Positions 1 to 9,107 of a stretch of DNA of 64,000 nucleotides are shown here, one piece after another. Every line of letters starts with the position of its first letter. The first letter of the stretch is position 1. The translations under genes were made by a program, and so were the position numbers. The notes beneath the pieces were generated by a model, which worked only from the letters and a program-made list of their open reading frames with translations, was not told the DNA's origin and did not search any database. The stretch spans positions 310,001 to 374,000 of the forward strand of contig CBDHHO010000001.1 in assembly GCA_965263485.1 (NCBI GenBank), written 5' to 3'. This DNA is from Haliotispira sp965263485. GTDB taxonomy: Bacteria; Spirochaetota; Spirochaetia; SP-2023.

Positions 1-2
1 AA

Positions 3-431
3 TACGACGGCGACATTAATGCCCGGATTAACAATGGCCTATATATTTTCTCGGTGGGCATCAAGCCGCTGTTTCCACTTGGGAATATGGACAATGGCCG
101 AGGTGGCGGCCCCTCCTGGGGCTACTTGGAACTCTACGCCGAGGCCGGGCTGGGCATCTATAATCTGCGCAACAGCCAAGACTTTGCCAACAGCGAGCGC
201 CAGGAAGGTCGCCAATACTTTGCCGCCGCCGCCCAGATCGGGCTGCGCTGGTATGGATTGCCGCTGCGCCGAGACGGGGTGGTCTACGGACTGGAAACAG
301 CCCTGCTGGCCTATGCTCCGGCAGTACCCTCAGCGGACATCGAGTACTTCCGAAGAAAGGATTTCCCCACCGAGAGCTACAGCCCGCGCCTGATCTGGTT
401 TATTGGCTTCTGTGTGATTACCGATCTATAA
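3..431 (+). CDS. C-terminal part of an envelope protein (partial)
   Basis: The reading frame is open from the left edge of the window and ends at TAA 429-431, so the N-terminus lies outside. About 142 residues are visible. The sequence alternates aromatic and hydrophobic residues with polar ones and is rich in Gly and Tyr (GYLELYAEAGLGIYNL; AAAAQIGLRWYG), as in amphipathic beta-strands of outer-membrane barrels or outer-membrane-associated proteins. I do not recognise the family. It ends 10 bases before dapB, so the two may be co-transcribed. The barrel interpretation is inference from composition only. Confidence 0.5.
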   Translation, partial: YDGDINARINNGLYIFSVGIKPLFPLGNMDNGRGGGPSWGYLELYAEAGLGIYNLRNSQDFANSERQEGRQYFAAAAQIGLRWYGLPLRRDGVVYGLETALLAYAPAVPSADIEYFRRKDFPTESYSPRLIWFIGFCVITDL

Positions 432-441
432 GGGAAAGATA

Positions 442-1266
442 ATGGAAGAGATTCTGATTGTCGGCTACGGTCGCATGGGCAAAGAAATTGAACAGCAAAC
501 GGTCGCAATGGGACTGAAAGTCCACGCCATCGCTGACAGTTACCAGCAGCTCGAAGAGCTGGGCCGCAGTGGCAAGCTGTCGGCCGCTCCATCTCTGGTG
601 GCCATTGAATTTACCGGCGGCACGGCCTCTGCTGCCAATCTGAAGTACTTGCTGGAACGCGATATCCCGGTAGTCTGTGGCTCCACGCCATGGGATGGAG
701 GAGATGCAGAAGGTGCAAATGGCCTGCACAGTGCTGTGCTACAGCTGCTGCGCGAACGCCGGGGCTATCTGATCTACAGCAGCAATTACAGCATTGGCGT
801 CCACATCTTCTGGCGTATCGTGCGCCAGGCCAGCCATCTGCTCGACAGCTTTACACAGTATGATCTGGCGGTGCACGAGCAGCACCATAATCATAAGGTG
901 GACGCGCCTTCGGGAACAGCCATCAACACCGGACAAATTGTGCTACAAGAAGTTGAGCGCAAAAGTCGGCTGCTCTGCGGCCAGCCACAGGGCGCAAACG
1001 GAAACTCCCGGCCAATTGCGCCAGAAGAGCTGCAAGTCAGCTCACAGCGCCTGGGGCATGTGCCCGGAGTCCATCAGCTGCTGTGTGACAGCCCAGAGGA
1101 CAGCATCGCTATTTGCCACAGTGCTCGCAATCGGTCGGGCTTCGCACGCGGGGCCATCCTTGCCGCACAGTTCTTACAGCAGCAATACCGGGCGGGAGAA
1201 TCAGGTTTTTTCAGCATGGACGACCTGATGGACTATTTCTTGTCCCGGCAAGTTCAAACCCCCTGA
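442..1266 (+). CDS. dapB: 4-hydroxy-tetrahydrodipicolinate reductase
   Basis: Reduces 4-hydroxy-tetrahydrodipicolinate with NAD(P)H in the lysine/diaminopimelate pathway, in the cytoplasm. The 274 residues match the usual family length. Visible are the N-terminal dinucleotide-binding glycine motif (GYGRMG, residues 8-13), the GST segment near residue 78, and the catalytic/substrate motif EQHHNHKVDAPSGT near residues 146-159, where the His pair and Lys are the signature residues. The C-terminal region RSGFARGAILAAQFL is also typical. The start has an AAGGGA ribosome binding site six bases upstream. The recombinase gene follows after 44 bases on the same strand. Confidence 0.95.
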   Translation: MEEILIVGYGRMGKEIEQQTVAMGLKVHAIADSYQQLEELGRSGKLSAAPSLVAIEFTGGTASAANLKYLLERDIPVVCGSTPWDGGDAEGANGLHSAVLQLLRERRGYLIYSSNYSIGVHIFWRIVRQASHLLDSFTQYDLAVHEQHHNHKVDAPSGTAINTGQIVLQEVERKSRLLCGQPQGANGNSRPIAPEELQVSSQRLGHVPGVHQLLCDSPEDSIAICHSARNRSGFARGAILAAQFLQQQYRAGESGFFSMDDLMDYFLSRQVQTP

Positions 1267-1310
1267 AATATAGGGCGAAACCGAACGTGAGTGAGTACCA
1301 TCCGACGAAA

Positions 1311-2489
1311 ATGAACGAAAGTGAGCTGATGGAAGACTTTCTGCTCTATCTGGCGCAGGTACGGGCTTACAGCCCGGATACCATCGCGGCCTACCGCCGC
1401 GATCTGGCCGACTGGCAAGTCTTCCTGTGTCGGCAAGGGCTGGGGCTGAACCAAGCCAATATGCTGCTGGCCCGCAGTTATGTCGCACTGCTGCGCCGCG
1501 GCCAACAAGGGGCTGAGCAGACAGTCGGGCAAAGCAGACACAAAAAGTCTACGCTGTCCAACCGCAGCATCAACCGCCGGATTTCGGCATTGAAAAGTTT
1601 CTACAAGTACCTGCAGAAACGCGGCCTGCTCTTAAAAAAATCCGAAGTATCCGACTGCGAGGCGAATGCGCGGCCAGATCGCAATCCCACTGGCAGCAAT
1701 CCGCGATGTGTGAATCCGTGGGAAAGCATCCGTCTCTTGCCCCAGGCCCGCAAGCTACCGAACTATCTGAGTTGTGAGGAATTACAAAAATTGGCGGAAT
1801 CTTGCAGTTATGCCTTTCCCAACCTCTATTTACAAAAATTGTGCAGAGCTTTGCTTGAACTGGGTTTTTCCAGTGGCGCGCGAGTGAGTGAGTTGTGTGC
1901 CCTGAACGTGACTCATTTATTGCTCGTACGGTCGCCCGTACTTCTTGAGCCTGCCCAGTCTCCGACACTGCGGAAAACCGGCGACACCATACAGCAGCAG
2001 GCCGACCAGCCACTGAAGGACAGCGATATTTGCGAGCGATTGAGCATTGAAGGCAAAGGAGGCAGACAGCGTTTCATTTTCCTCGGGCCCGGAAGCAAGG
2101 CGGCCCTCGCCGCCTACCTGAGCGAGCGGAGGCAGTTTCTCGCAAGTTTGGCCGACAAAGGCGCAAAAGCCGCAATGGAGGAGCAGGCTTTGTTTTGCAA
2201 TAGCTGCGGTTCGCGCCTTGCACCGCGCTCCGCCCATCGACTACTCTCCCGGCTGGGGCAGGCAGCAGGGCTGTCACGACCGCTACATCCTCACCTGCTG
2301 CGCCACAGTTTTGCCACTACACTGCTCAATCACGGGGCCGGCATTCGCTCGGTGCAGGAACTCTTGGGGCACAGTTCACTCAACAGCACACAGATATATA
2401 CTCATGTCAGCATCCAGCACCTGCGCGACATCCACCGTAGTACGCATCCGCGCGCAAAAATGAGCAGGGGTCCCCTAAATCAAGGCTAG
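1311..2489 (+). CDS. Tyrosine recombinase, XerC/XerD type
   Basis: Site-specific recombinase of the Xer family (chromosome dimer resolution is the usual role). The ATG at 1311 was chosen because the core-binding domain (MEDFLLYLAQVRAYSPDTI) begins just after it; the frame is open further upstream inside dapB. Catalytic residues are visible in order: Arg in GARVSE (about 189), Lys in KGGRQR (about 248), HLLRH (about 330), His in LGHSS (about 352) and Tyr in QIYTH (about 363). At 392 residues it is roughly 90 longer than XerC/D, because of extra segments near residues 115-140 and 205-240. The last codons (SRGPLNQG) read through an AGGGGTCCCCT stretch resembling the local transposon end. I cannot tell XerC from XerD. 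Confidence 0.88.
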   Translation: MNESELMEDFLLYLAQVRAYSPDTIAAYRRDLADWQVFLCRQGLGLNQANMLLARSYVALLRRGQQGAEQTVGQSRHKKSTLSNRSINRRISALKSFYKYLQKRGLLLKKSEVSDCEANARPDRNPTGSNPRCVNPWESIRLLPQARKLPNYLSCEELQKLAESCSYAFPNLYLQKLCRALLELGFSSGARVSELCALNVTHLLLVRSPVLLEPAQSPTLRKTGDTIQQQADQPLKDSDICERLSIEGKGGRQRFIFLGPGSKAALAAYLSERRQFLASLADKGAKAAMEEQALFCNSCGSRLAPRSAHRLLSRLGQAAGLSRPLHPHLLRHSFATTLLNHGAGIRSVQELLGHSSLNSTQIYTHVSIQHLRDIHRSTHPRAKMSRGPLNQG

Positions 2490-2550
2490 GAAAGCAAGAA
2501 GCAAATCACAGTACAGGTTAAGTTGCCGGGGGATTCTCGAATAAACCATT

Positions 2551-3285
2551 ATGGTAATTACAATTGATGGGCCTGCCGGAGTGGGGAAAAGCTCGGTTGC
2601 GGCCTACCTGGCCAGAGAATATCAATTGCTGCTGCTCAAATCCGGCTCATTTTATCGGGCCCTGAGCCTTTGGGTCAGGAACGAGCTCTCGGTTCTGAGC
2701 GCGGCGGAACTGGAGCGCGCTTACCACCAGCGAGACTCCAACTGGCAGCAGCTGTGGCGCAAAGCTCAAGCAGCAGACATATACCAGCAGGGCGAACAGA
2801 TATTGCTGGGCGACCGGGAGGTCAATGCACAGCTTCAGACCCCGCAGCTCGATGTCCTGACTCCCCGGCTGTCGGCCCTGCCACCCGTGCGTCATTTCAT
2901 TAATGGGCTGCTGCGCTCCCAAGCCGAGGGTCGCGATCTGATCGCCGAAGGCCGCGACATGGGTACCGTGGTGTTTCCTGAGGCCGAGTACAAGTTTTTC
3001 CTTGATGCCAGCATCCGGGTGCGGGCGCAGAGGCGCTGGCAACAAATGAATGCCTTGGGAAACCTGAACGATCTGGAACAACAAATCTACCACCGCGACG
3101 AAATTGATCGCAACAAGCCGGAAGGAGCCCTGAAGGCATCAGAAAATGCTTGTATTATTGATACCAGCAACTTGACCTTTGCGGCAGTTTGCCAGATAAT
3201 TGCGGATAGTCTTAATGTTCCTAATGCTTGTCGCCTTGGTTCTTTCGATTCTTATTCTGCGAAAAACTCCGGAGAAAACCCCTGA
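2551..3285 (+). CDS. cmk: Cytidylate kinase
   Basis: Phosphorylates CMP/dCMP with ATP. The P-loop GPAGVGKSS is at residues 7-15, followed by the CMP-binding SGSFYRA segment, the EGRDMGTVVFPEA motif near residues 131-143 and the DEIDRNKPEGAL lid-proximal segment. The family core ends near residue 230 (SNLTFAAVCQIIADSL). The last ~15 residues look like an unrelated tail, and the gene stops 12 bases before a transposable element copy. rpsA lies immediately downstream of that element. A cmk-rpsA pairing is a known arrangement in several phyla. No strong Shine-Dalgarno is seen. Confidence 0.92.
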   Translation: MVITIDGPAGVGKSSVAAYLAREYQLLLLKSGSFYRALSLWVRNELSVLSAAELERAYHQRDSNWQQLWRKAQAADIYQQGEQILLGDREVNAQLQTPQLDVLTPRLSALPPVRHFINGLLRSQAEGRDLIAEGRDMGTVVFPEAEYKFFLDASIRVRAQRRWQQMNALGNLNDLEQQIYHRDEIDRNKPEGALKASENACIIDTSNLTFAAVCQIIADSLNVPNACRLGSFDSYSAKNSGENP

Positions 3286-3297
3286 AAATTTACTTTT

Positions 3298-3518
3298 GGG
3301 TACCTCTAAAAATTCGCTTTTGATGCTGAATCAGCGAGATTTTGCCGATAGCGAGGAAGTGAAGCCGAAGCATACTTTGTTGTATGGTAAGGCTTTGCTG
3401 ACGGTAGCGAACGGCGGGGCGAAGCGGGCCATTCGCTACAAATCCTGCCGCAAGGCAGAACCTTTATTCGGCAACAAGATTGCGATTCAGCTCGGAATTG
3501 GGATTTTTAGAGGTGCCC
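3298..3518 (+). mobile_element. MITE copy a (long form, 221 bp)
   Basis: Non-autonomous element with inverted ends GGGTACCTCTAAAAATTC and GGATTTTTAGAGGTGCCC. Flanks are TTTT and TTTA, a 3-of-4 match to a 4-bp target duplication. The body is a long imperfect palindrome. Relative to the 163-bp standard copies it carries a ~57-bp insertion containing its own hairpin, arms 3404-3415 and 3428-3439. It separates cmk from rpsA. Confidence 0.9.
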
Positions 3519-3670
3519 TTTATATTAGGCAGCCGCCACGCTTGTTTTTAAAAGCTTTCCTTACGACAAAATATGTTCCGGATTTCCGCTGTGACCAGAA
3601 ATCTTTGCGTCTTGCAACGAAAACAGATTCTAAGCAGTTCCCTGGAGCCCTCAAAAAAAGGGAGTACTGA

Positions 3671-5383
3671 ATGTCCAACAGTTTGAAATCGCCAACAGCA
3701 ACCATTGATACCGAGTTTGATCCCTCGGATTTTGAAGCGGCTCTGGCTGCCGAAGAACACAAACTGGAACGAGGCAGCAAGGTAAGTGGTACGATTGTAA
3801 AGGTAAGCGATAAAGATATCTTTATTGACATTAACTACAAGGCCGAAGGCTGCATTCCCCGTGAGGAGTTTGGTGACCAAGCTCCCGTTGAAGGACAGAA
3901 CATTGAAGTGGTCTTCAAGGGCGAAGATGCCAAAGGCAATGTCCTGGTTTCCTTTGCCGATTTGCAACGCGCCGAAATAGAGGCCCAGCTTGAAGTGGGC
4001 AATGTGCTTTCGGCCAAAGTGGGCAAGTTGATTACCCGCAAGAAAGACGATCAGGAGAAAGCCATTCCGGTTGGTTTCCAGATCGAGCTGGCTCTTGGTG
4101 TCACGGCTTTTGTGCCTCTTTCCCAGATTGATTTATACCCTGCGTCACCCGAAAGTTACATCGGCAACACTATGGATTTTCGCATTGAGCGCATTGAGAA
4201 CAAAGGGAGGCACCAGAATATAGTACTCAACCGCCGTAAATTGCTGGAAGAGGAATTACACAACAAGCAGCGCGAATTTTTCACCAAGCACGCAGTGGGC
4301 GATGTGGTTAAAGGCCAGGTACGCAGCTTCGTTGTTTTCGGAGCCTTTATTGATCTGGGTGGTTTTTCCGGCCTGCTACACGTGGTGAACATGGCTTGGC
4401 ACCCAGTCAAAAAACCACAAGATTGCGTACAGTTGGGCGATGAACTTGAGCTTCAGATCGTGGACTTGGATCCGGACAAAAAGAAAATCGGACTGTCTCT
4501 AAAGGCTCTGCAGCCTAACCCTTGGGACAATGTGATGGAAAAATACCAGCCCGAGCAGGTGGTCGAAGGGCGCGTGGTTCGTCTGCAAACCTACGGTGCT
4601 TTTGTCGAACTGGAGCCTGGTATTGAAGGTCTGGTACATGTCTCGGAAATGTCCTGGATTAAGCAGATCAAGCATCCAAAAGAAGTGTTAAGCATAGGTG
4701 ACCAGGTCAAAGTCCAAGTGCTGGAACTGCATCCGGAAAACCAGCGAATTCGTTTGGGCTTGCGCCAGACCCAACCCAACCCTTGGCTCTCGATTGCCGA
4801 ACGATATCCGGTGGGTACGATGCTGACATTGCCCGTTAAGAGCGTCATCAAGAACGGCGCGTTTCTAACCTTGGAAGAAGGAATTGACGGCTTTCTGCAC
4901 CAAGACGATCTGTCCTGGGTCAAGCGCGTCAGTGTCAACGATGTGGCCAAAACCGGAGAAACTCTGGAGGTACAGGTACTGAGCGTTGATTCAGAAACCC
5001 ACCGCATTCTCTTGGGCATCAAACAGCTGGAGGCAAACCCTTGGCAAGAATTAAAAAAGTTTAAGAAGGGAACCGTCATTGAAGGTACGGTAGTCAATAA
5101 GACCGACTTTGGCATCTTTGTGAGAGTCAACGGCGGCATTGAGGGCCTGATCCATAAAAATGACCTGACCAATGACCGCTCTGCAGACCGCAAAGAATTG
5201 CTGAAAAATTTTCACGAAGGCGACAAAGTCCGCACACTGATTGTGGAAATCGATGAAAAGAAGCGTCGTTTAAGCCTTTCCATCAAGGCACTGGAGCGTA
5301 ATGAAGAGCAGCAGAGCATCAATCAGTATTTAGTCAAAAGCGATGATACGGAAACTGGTTTCACTTTGGGTGATGTCCTGTAG
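3671..5383 (+). CDS. rpsA: 30S ribosomal protein S1
   Basis: 570 residues with six S1 RNA-binding repeats, starting near residues 35, 112, 213, 297, 385 and 470. Each later repeat shows the GxV...YGAFV/FGIFV...GLVH pattern, for example VEGRVVRLQTYGAFVEL and GLIHKNDL. S1 binds mRNA and promotes translation initiation on the small subunit. A GGGAG ribosome binding site precedes the ATG. Upstream sequence 3519-3670 holds no gene, only the flank of the transposable element. A solo transposon end (TTTTAGAGGTCCCCT) follows the stop by eight bases. Confidence 0.96.
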   Translation: MSNSLKSPTATIDTEFDPSDFEAALAAEEHKLERGSKVSGTIVKVSDKDIFIDINYKAEGCIPREEFGDQAPVEGQNIEVVFKGEDAKGNVLVSFADLQRAEIEAQLEVGNVLSAKVGKLITRKKDDQEKAIPVGFQIELALGVTAFVPLSQIDLYPASPESYIGNTMDFRIERIENKGRHQNIVLNRRKLLEEELHNKQREFFTKHAVGDVVKGQVRSFVVFGAFIDLGGFSGLLHVVNMAWHPVKKPQDCVQLGDELELQIVDLDPDKKKIGLSLKALQPNPWDNVMEKYQPEQVVEGRVVRLQTYGAFVELEPGIEGLVHVSEMSWIKQIKHPKEVLSIGDQVKVQVLELHPENQRIRLGLRQTQPNPWLSIAERYPVGTMLTLPVKSVIKNGAFLTLEEGIDGFLHQDDLSWVKRVSVNDVAKTGETLEVQVLSVDSETHRILLGIKQLEANPWQELKKFKKGTVIEGTVVNKTDFGIFVRVNGGIEGLIHKNDLTNDRSADRKELLKNFHEGDKVRTLIVEIDEKKRRLSLSIKALERNEEQQSINQYLVKSDDTETGFTLGDVL

Positions 5384-5391
5384 GGAAACTC

Positions 5392-5406
5392 TTTTAGAGG
5401 TCCCCT
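5392..5406 (+). repeat. Solo transposon end
   Basis: TTTTAGAGGTCCCCT matches the right terminus of the local MITE/IS family without a partner end nearby. It lies just after the rpsA stop codon. Confidence 0.6.
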
Positions 5407-5416
5407 CTAGGTTTTC

Positions 5417-5445
5417 TTGCATGACTGACCGCGAAAGAGTATACT
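5417..5445 (+). promoter_or_regulatory. Predicted sigma70-type promoter
   Basis: TTGCAT, a 17-bp spacer, then TATACT. The spacer and -10 overlap an imperfect inverted repeat (CCGCGAAAG ... CTTTCACGG). It would drive the exported protein gene at 5566. The rest of 5446-5565 is an AT-rich leader with no recognisable gene. Confidence 0.45.
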
Positions 5446-5565
5446 TTCACGGCCTGTAATTTCCGGCAATCTCAATAAGTATCAATATACATTAACTGAT
5501 TCCGCCGGAAGAGACCGCTGCCGGTATCTCAAAAAGCAGGAATACAGCAGAGTCTACGCCAGCAA

Positions 5566-6333
5566 ATGAAAAAACTCCGAACATCGCGACGCACGACCCC
5601 ATCTTGGAGCGGCTTGGCATGCCTTCTGCTCTGGGGCATCGGTACAGCTGCCCTCGGTAAGCCGCAGCTATCGGCGCAGGAAGGCCGCAGCTTTCAGTTG
5701 CCGCAAGACGCCAGTCTGATTATCAAGCTCAAAAATATGAAACAGGGCCAGGCCCCCTTCGTCAGTCACAACCTGCTGTTCTTTGCCTACCAAGGAACCC
5801 AAAGCACCAAAGCTGTAGGTATTGCGTTTGAGTCCGAAGGCTTTGCTGAAATCAAAATGCTGGAGCGCAATGCCCACGATGTATTTCTCTACTCCATCCC
5901 CCTGCCTACCGAGGGCCGGGTGGCCTATCGCTACTGGGTAGATGGCCTGTGGCAGCAAGACCCGGCGAACCCCCATTTCTACCTCGACAACTACGAAGTG
6001 CCCATCTCGCTGTTTGAAAGCGAAGACCCCTCCCAAATCCGCAGCAACAACCCGATTGAAGTCACAGACGGCTACGACTTTTACGCCTATTTTGATCCGG
6101 GAAAGCACGTCTATATACTGGGGAACTTCAACAACTGGGATCCATTTATATCGCCATTGCAGGAACTTGAGCCGGGCAAATACTACATCCGCATCCCCCA
6201 CCTGAAGCCCGGGAAATACCAATATTACTTCAGAGTCGGAGGCCTGAAGCACCTCGACTCGCGTAACTATCGGGTTGCAGTCAATAATCAAGGCGAAAAA
6301 GTCTCGGTATTTACCGTTACACCTGAGAGCTGA
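5566..6333 (+). CDS. Exported protein with two glycogen-binding-like (CBM48/E-set) domains
   Basis: 255 residues. A basic N-terminus followed by a hydrophobic stretch (SGLACLLLWGIGTAALG) is a likely signal peptide. The rest contains two early-set beta-sandwich modules. The first spans about residues 60-145, with YRYWVDGLWQQDPANP. The second spans about 165-250 and shows the family pattern VYILGNFNNWDP ... GKYYIRIPHLKPGKYQYYF. This fold occurs in glycogen-branching enzymes and AMPK beta subunits. No catalytic domain is attached, so a binding or structural role in the periplasm is inferred. The gene is followed after 16 bases by a lipoprotein gene, suggesting co-expression. Confidence 0.75.
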   Translation: MKKLRTSRRTTPSWSGLACLLLWGIGTAALGKPQLSAQEGRSFQLPQDASLIIKLKNMKQGQAPFVSHNLLFFAYQGTQSTKAVGIAFESEGFAEIKMLERNAHDVFLYSIPLPTEGRVAYRYWVDGLWQQDPANPHFYLDNYEVPISLFESEDPSQIRSNNPIEVTDGYDFYAYFDPGKHVYILGNFNNWDPFISPLQELEPGKYYIRIPHLKPGKYQYYFRVGGLKHLDSRNYRVAVNNQGEKVSVFTVTPES

Positions 6334-6338
6334 TTTTA

Positions 6339-6350
6339 GGGCACCTCTAA
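6339..6350 (+). repeat. Solo transposon end before a start codon
   Basis: GGGCACCTCTAA matches the left terminus of the local element family. It runs directly into the ATG at 6350, replacing the place where a ribosome binding site would be expected. Confidence 0.6.
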
Positions 6351-7942
6351 TGTTTCTGCAGACCGCTCCACGTGTCTTCTTTATCGCTTTTGCCGCTGTA
6401 CTGACTCTACTGGTGAGCTGTGAAAAAAAAGGCCCAAACCAGACCGATGAACAATTCACCGAAAACCTTGCCAACCAGTATGACGACGACCTGAGTCCTG
6501 TGCTGGACAATGCTTCTGGTGCTCAACTGACGACCTCTGTGAGTCTGCCGGGAACGCGCGAACCCTTGCAGGTATACACCCGCCAGCTCACCGACCGCGC
6601 CGCAGAAGAACAGATTGTGATTTCCCGGCACCCCGAACAGGGCAATCTCGAAGTATTCCTGATCTCACCCCGTATCGTTTCGAGTGTTGAAGGTTCAGTG
6701 GCCGATTACCGGATTGTGGCTCAGCAGGGACTCGACTTGCGGGCGCAGACCTTCACCGTACAAACCCAGGACCTGACCGGGGACGGTACTACTCAGGAAA
6801 TCTTCATCTCCGGCCAGGATGAACTCAGCGGCTTACAGCAGGCCTACGTGTTTCAACTATTGACCAGCGGGGCGGAAAACAATGTGGTGGGTCTGCGCCG
6901 TATCTTTTACCGCGAAGATAGTGGCTCCTACGAAATTTCCTATGATGAGGGGGGCTACTATATTGTGCACCAAAGCCTGCTCGACCAGTCCAGCTACCAG
7001 CTGGAGTTGACCGACCTGCGCTGGAGCGAGACTTCGCGGGCATTTCTGGTACAAAATGTCGAGATTATCGACAACAGCACCCAGCTGCCTGATGCGCTCA
7101 AAGCAGTTTACCGGGGCAGTGCCGACGACTTCTTCCAAGCTATTGACGGCCTTTGGATACTGATCGGTAACCCTGGCAGCAGTAGCCGCGCCAGTGACGC
7201 ACCTGAGGAGCAATTATTCCTGTATTTTGACTCGGAAAACGAAGAAGTGCTGATCTACGGTGATGTGATAGGCCTGCAGCAGGACGACCAAATAATCGAA
7301 GTTTACAGCATCAGCAATATGATAAAAAGCCTGTGGAACCGCCTGAATTTGAATGTTCGCAACAAGTATGTTTACAATATCCAGAATTACTTTTACGTCA
7401 CCTTGGAAGATAGCAATACCATCCGCCTCTTCGCCTTGGACGGCGTCAGTTACGTCGGCACCTATCAGCGGGTCGATGACCGCCAGTACGCAGCCTATCA
7501 GGAGGCTGACTTGAAGAGCCTCGCGCCTGCCGATTTCCGACTGGAAGGCAGTTTTGCCGAACGCTCGGAAGGAAAGCAGTACATCTTTCAGCCGGATAAA
7601 ATGATTCTGGGCGAAGCCGATGGAACGACTTGGCAGGGTGCGTACAGTCTGTTTTCATGGAGCGGCAATAATTACCTGGAGTTCCACTTGAAAGAGCTCA
7701 ACAGTTTTGCCGAACTACGTCAGACCTATCGGATCAAAGCAGGTGAAGCGGAAGACTTCCCGAATCCTGGGGACTCTGCGAGTACAGCCACGGATTCCGT
7801 AGATACTTCTGTCCTGCTGCTTTATCCGGTACGCTTGTTGCAGGTGGAAGAAGTCAACGATCCAGCTCGGAGCATCATCCGCTTGGAGCGGGAACAGGAG
7901 ATCGATGAGCGCGAGTGGGAGAGTCTGCTGCCCGGTTCTTAG
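6350..7942 (+). CDS. Large lipoprotein of unknown function
   Basis: 530 residues. The start at ATG 6350 gives a compact signal peptide, a hydrophobic stretch FFIAFAAVLTLLVSC with a lipobox cysteine near residue 24, then a charged linker (EKKGPNQTDEQ). The mature part is acidic and beta-rich with no motif that I recognise. No Shine-Dalgarno precedes the ATG, because a solo transposon end abuts it; translation may be coupled to the gene ending at 6333, or an upstream in-frame start may be used. The reading frame ends just before the ISL3-type element. Confidence 0.7.
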   Translation: MFLQTAPRVFFIAFAAVLTLLVSCEKKGPNQTDEQFTENLANQYDDDLSPVLDNASGAQLTTSVSLPGTREPLQVYTRQLTDRAAEEQIVISRHPEQGNLEVFLISPRIVSSVEGSVADYRIVAQQGLDLRAQTFTVQTQDLTGDGTTQEIFISGQDELSGLQQAYVFQLLTSGAENNVVGLRRIFYREDSGSYEISYDEGGYYIVHQSLLDQSSYQLELTDLRWSETSRAFLVQNVEIIDNSTQLPDALKAVYRGSADDFFQAIDGLWILIGNPGSSSRASDAPEEQLFLYFDSENEEVLIYGDVIGLQQDDQIIEVYSISNMIKSLWNRLNLNVRNKYVYNIQNYFYVTLEDSNTIRLFALDGVSYVGTYQRVDDRQYAAYQEADLKSLAPADFRLEGSFAERSEGKQYIFQPDKMILGEADGTTWQGAYSLFSWSGNNYLEFHLKELNSFAELRQTYRIKAGEAEDFPNPGDSASTATDSVDTSVLLLYPVRLLQVEEVNDPARSIIRLEREQEIDEREWESLLPGS

Positions 7943-7949
7943 AAATTGT

Positions 7950-9045
7950 GGCTCTTCGGTACGTCTTGTGGATTTTAGGTAAAGATGATACAATGGGGAA
8001 ATGAACGATAAGCAACTTTTAATTTTGGGCCGGGGACTGAGCGAACCATGGCAGATTATCAGTCAGGAACTCAGAGAAGACAAGAAGCCACATGAATTAC
8101 ACATCGCAATTAAAGCTGAGCGTGGCTCCAAGTATCCGTGTCCCGAGTGTAAGAAAATGTGCCCTGCTCACGACTTTAAGGAACTTGAATGGCGGCATTT
8201 AAACTTCTTTCAACACCATTGCTACATCCGCGCAAAAGTACCCCGAACAAAATGTTTAGAGCATGGTATCAGGCGTATTCTGGTTCCATGGGCAAGAAAA
8301 GGAAGCTCTTTTACCTTACTCTTTGAGCAGGCTGTTCTCATGCTGGCCCGTGAAATGCCTATGCTTTCAGTAGCCAGACAAACTGGAATCGAAGATAAAA
8401 GAGTTGCCAGAATTATCAAACATTACGTTGAAGAAGGCAAAAACAAATAGATTTATCTAATTTAAAATCTATTTGCCTTGATGAGACATCAAGCAAGCGA
8501 GGGCATAACTATGTGACTGTATTTGTCAATATGGATAAGAAAAAGGAATCTGTAATTTTTGCGACAGAAGGAAGGGATTCCAGTGTTGTTGAAGAGTGCA
8601 AAGACTTTATAGAAGAACATAATGGGGAAAAAGAGAATGTTGAAGAAGTAGTTTGTGATATGTCAAAGCCTTTTTTGAAAGGTTTTCAGACGATGACGGG
8701 GTATCAGATAAAAGAGAAATTATCTTGGATAAGAGGCGCGAAAACTTTACAGGGAGCCAAGTGGAGGATTCGAAGATTTATCAATTATTTGAGAGAACTG
8801 ATAAAAGATCAGGATTTATTAGAGCCGATGGCTAAAGCATTGGATAGCTTGGAGAAACATGGGGATAAGGTGGTGGAGCGCTGGCGCTCAGGTAAGACAA
8901 GCGCCCGTCTGGAAGGGTTGAACAGTATATTTCAAGCGGTTAGAGCCAGGGCTAGGGGTTACAGGAATACAGAAACATTTTTAATGATGATATACTTGAG
9001 TCCGGTAGCTGCGACTCTGAAATCAACTTGATATACCGAGGAGCC
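7950..9045 (+). mobile_element. ISL3-family insertion sequence, decayed
   Basis: The left end GGCTCTTCGGTACG and right end TATACCGAGGAGCC are inverted repeats typical of ISL3-family elements. Flanking sequences GAAATTGT (7942-7949) and GAAATTTG (9046-9053) are a near-match to the expected 8-bp target duplication. It carries one transposase gene that is frameshifted and internally shortened, so it is probably not autonomous. A smaller relic of the same element is at 48773-49143. Confidence 0.85.
8001..9031 (+). pseudogene. ISL3-family transposase, frameshifted and internally deleted
   Basis: The first frame (8001-8450) encodes the N-terminal zinc-binding region (CPECKKMCPAHDF ... CLEHG) and helix-turn-helix (SVARQTGIEDKRVARII). 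It stops at TAG shortly after GKNK. The continuation is in the -1 frame: LSNLKSICLDETSSKRGHNY and onward to 9031, including the DDE-domain start CLDE and the C-terminal WRSGKTSARLEGLNSI...RARGYR block. Between DMSKPFLKGF and YQIKEKLSW the middle of the DDE domain, normally over 100 residues, is missing. The CAAAAAC near the shift is not a good slippery heptamer, so decay is likelier than programmed frameshifting. Confidence 0.8.
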
Positions 9046-9107
9046 GAAATTTGTTTGTGGGAGACATCGCGAATCCCAGAGCTGCTCTAAAAAAAGGAGA
9101 GGCTGTC

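Noticed and set aside
3200..3670. Open frame starting with a hydrophobic, membrane-like N-terminus
   Set aside because: It overlaps the 3' end of cmk, begins with TTG without a ribosome binding site, and runs through a complete MITE copy; the remainder has no protein-like pattern.
8430..8520. Programmed -1 frameshift in the ISL3 transposase
   Set aside because: The CAAAAAC at the shift is a poor slippery site, ISL3 transposases are normally a single frame, and the downstream part also lacks a large piece of the DDE domain, so decay is simpler.
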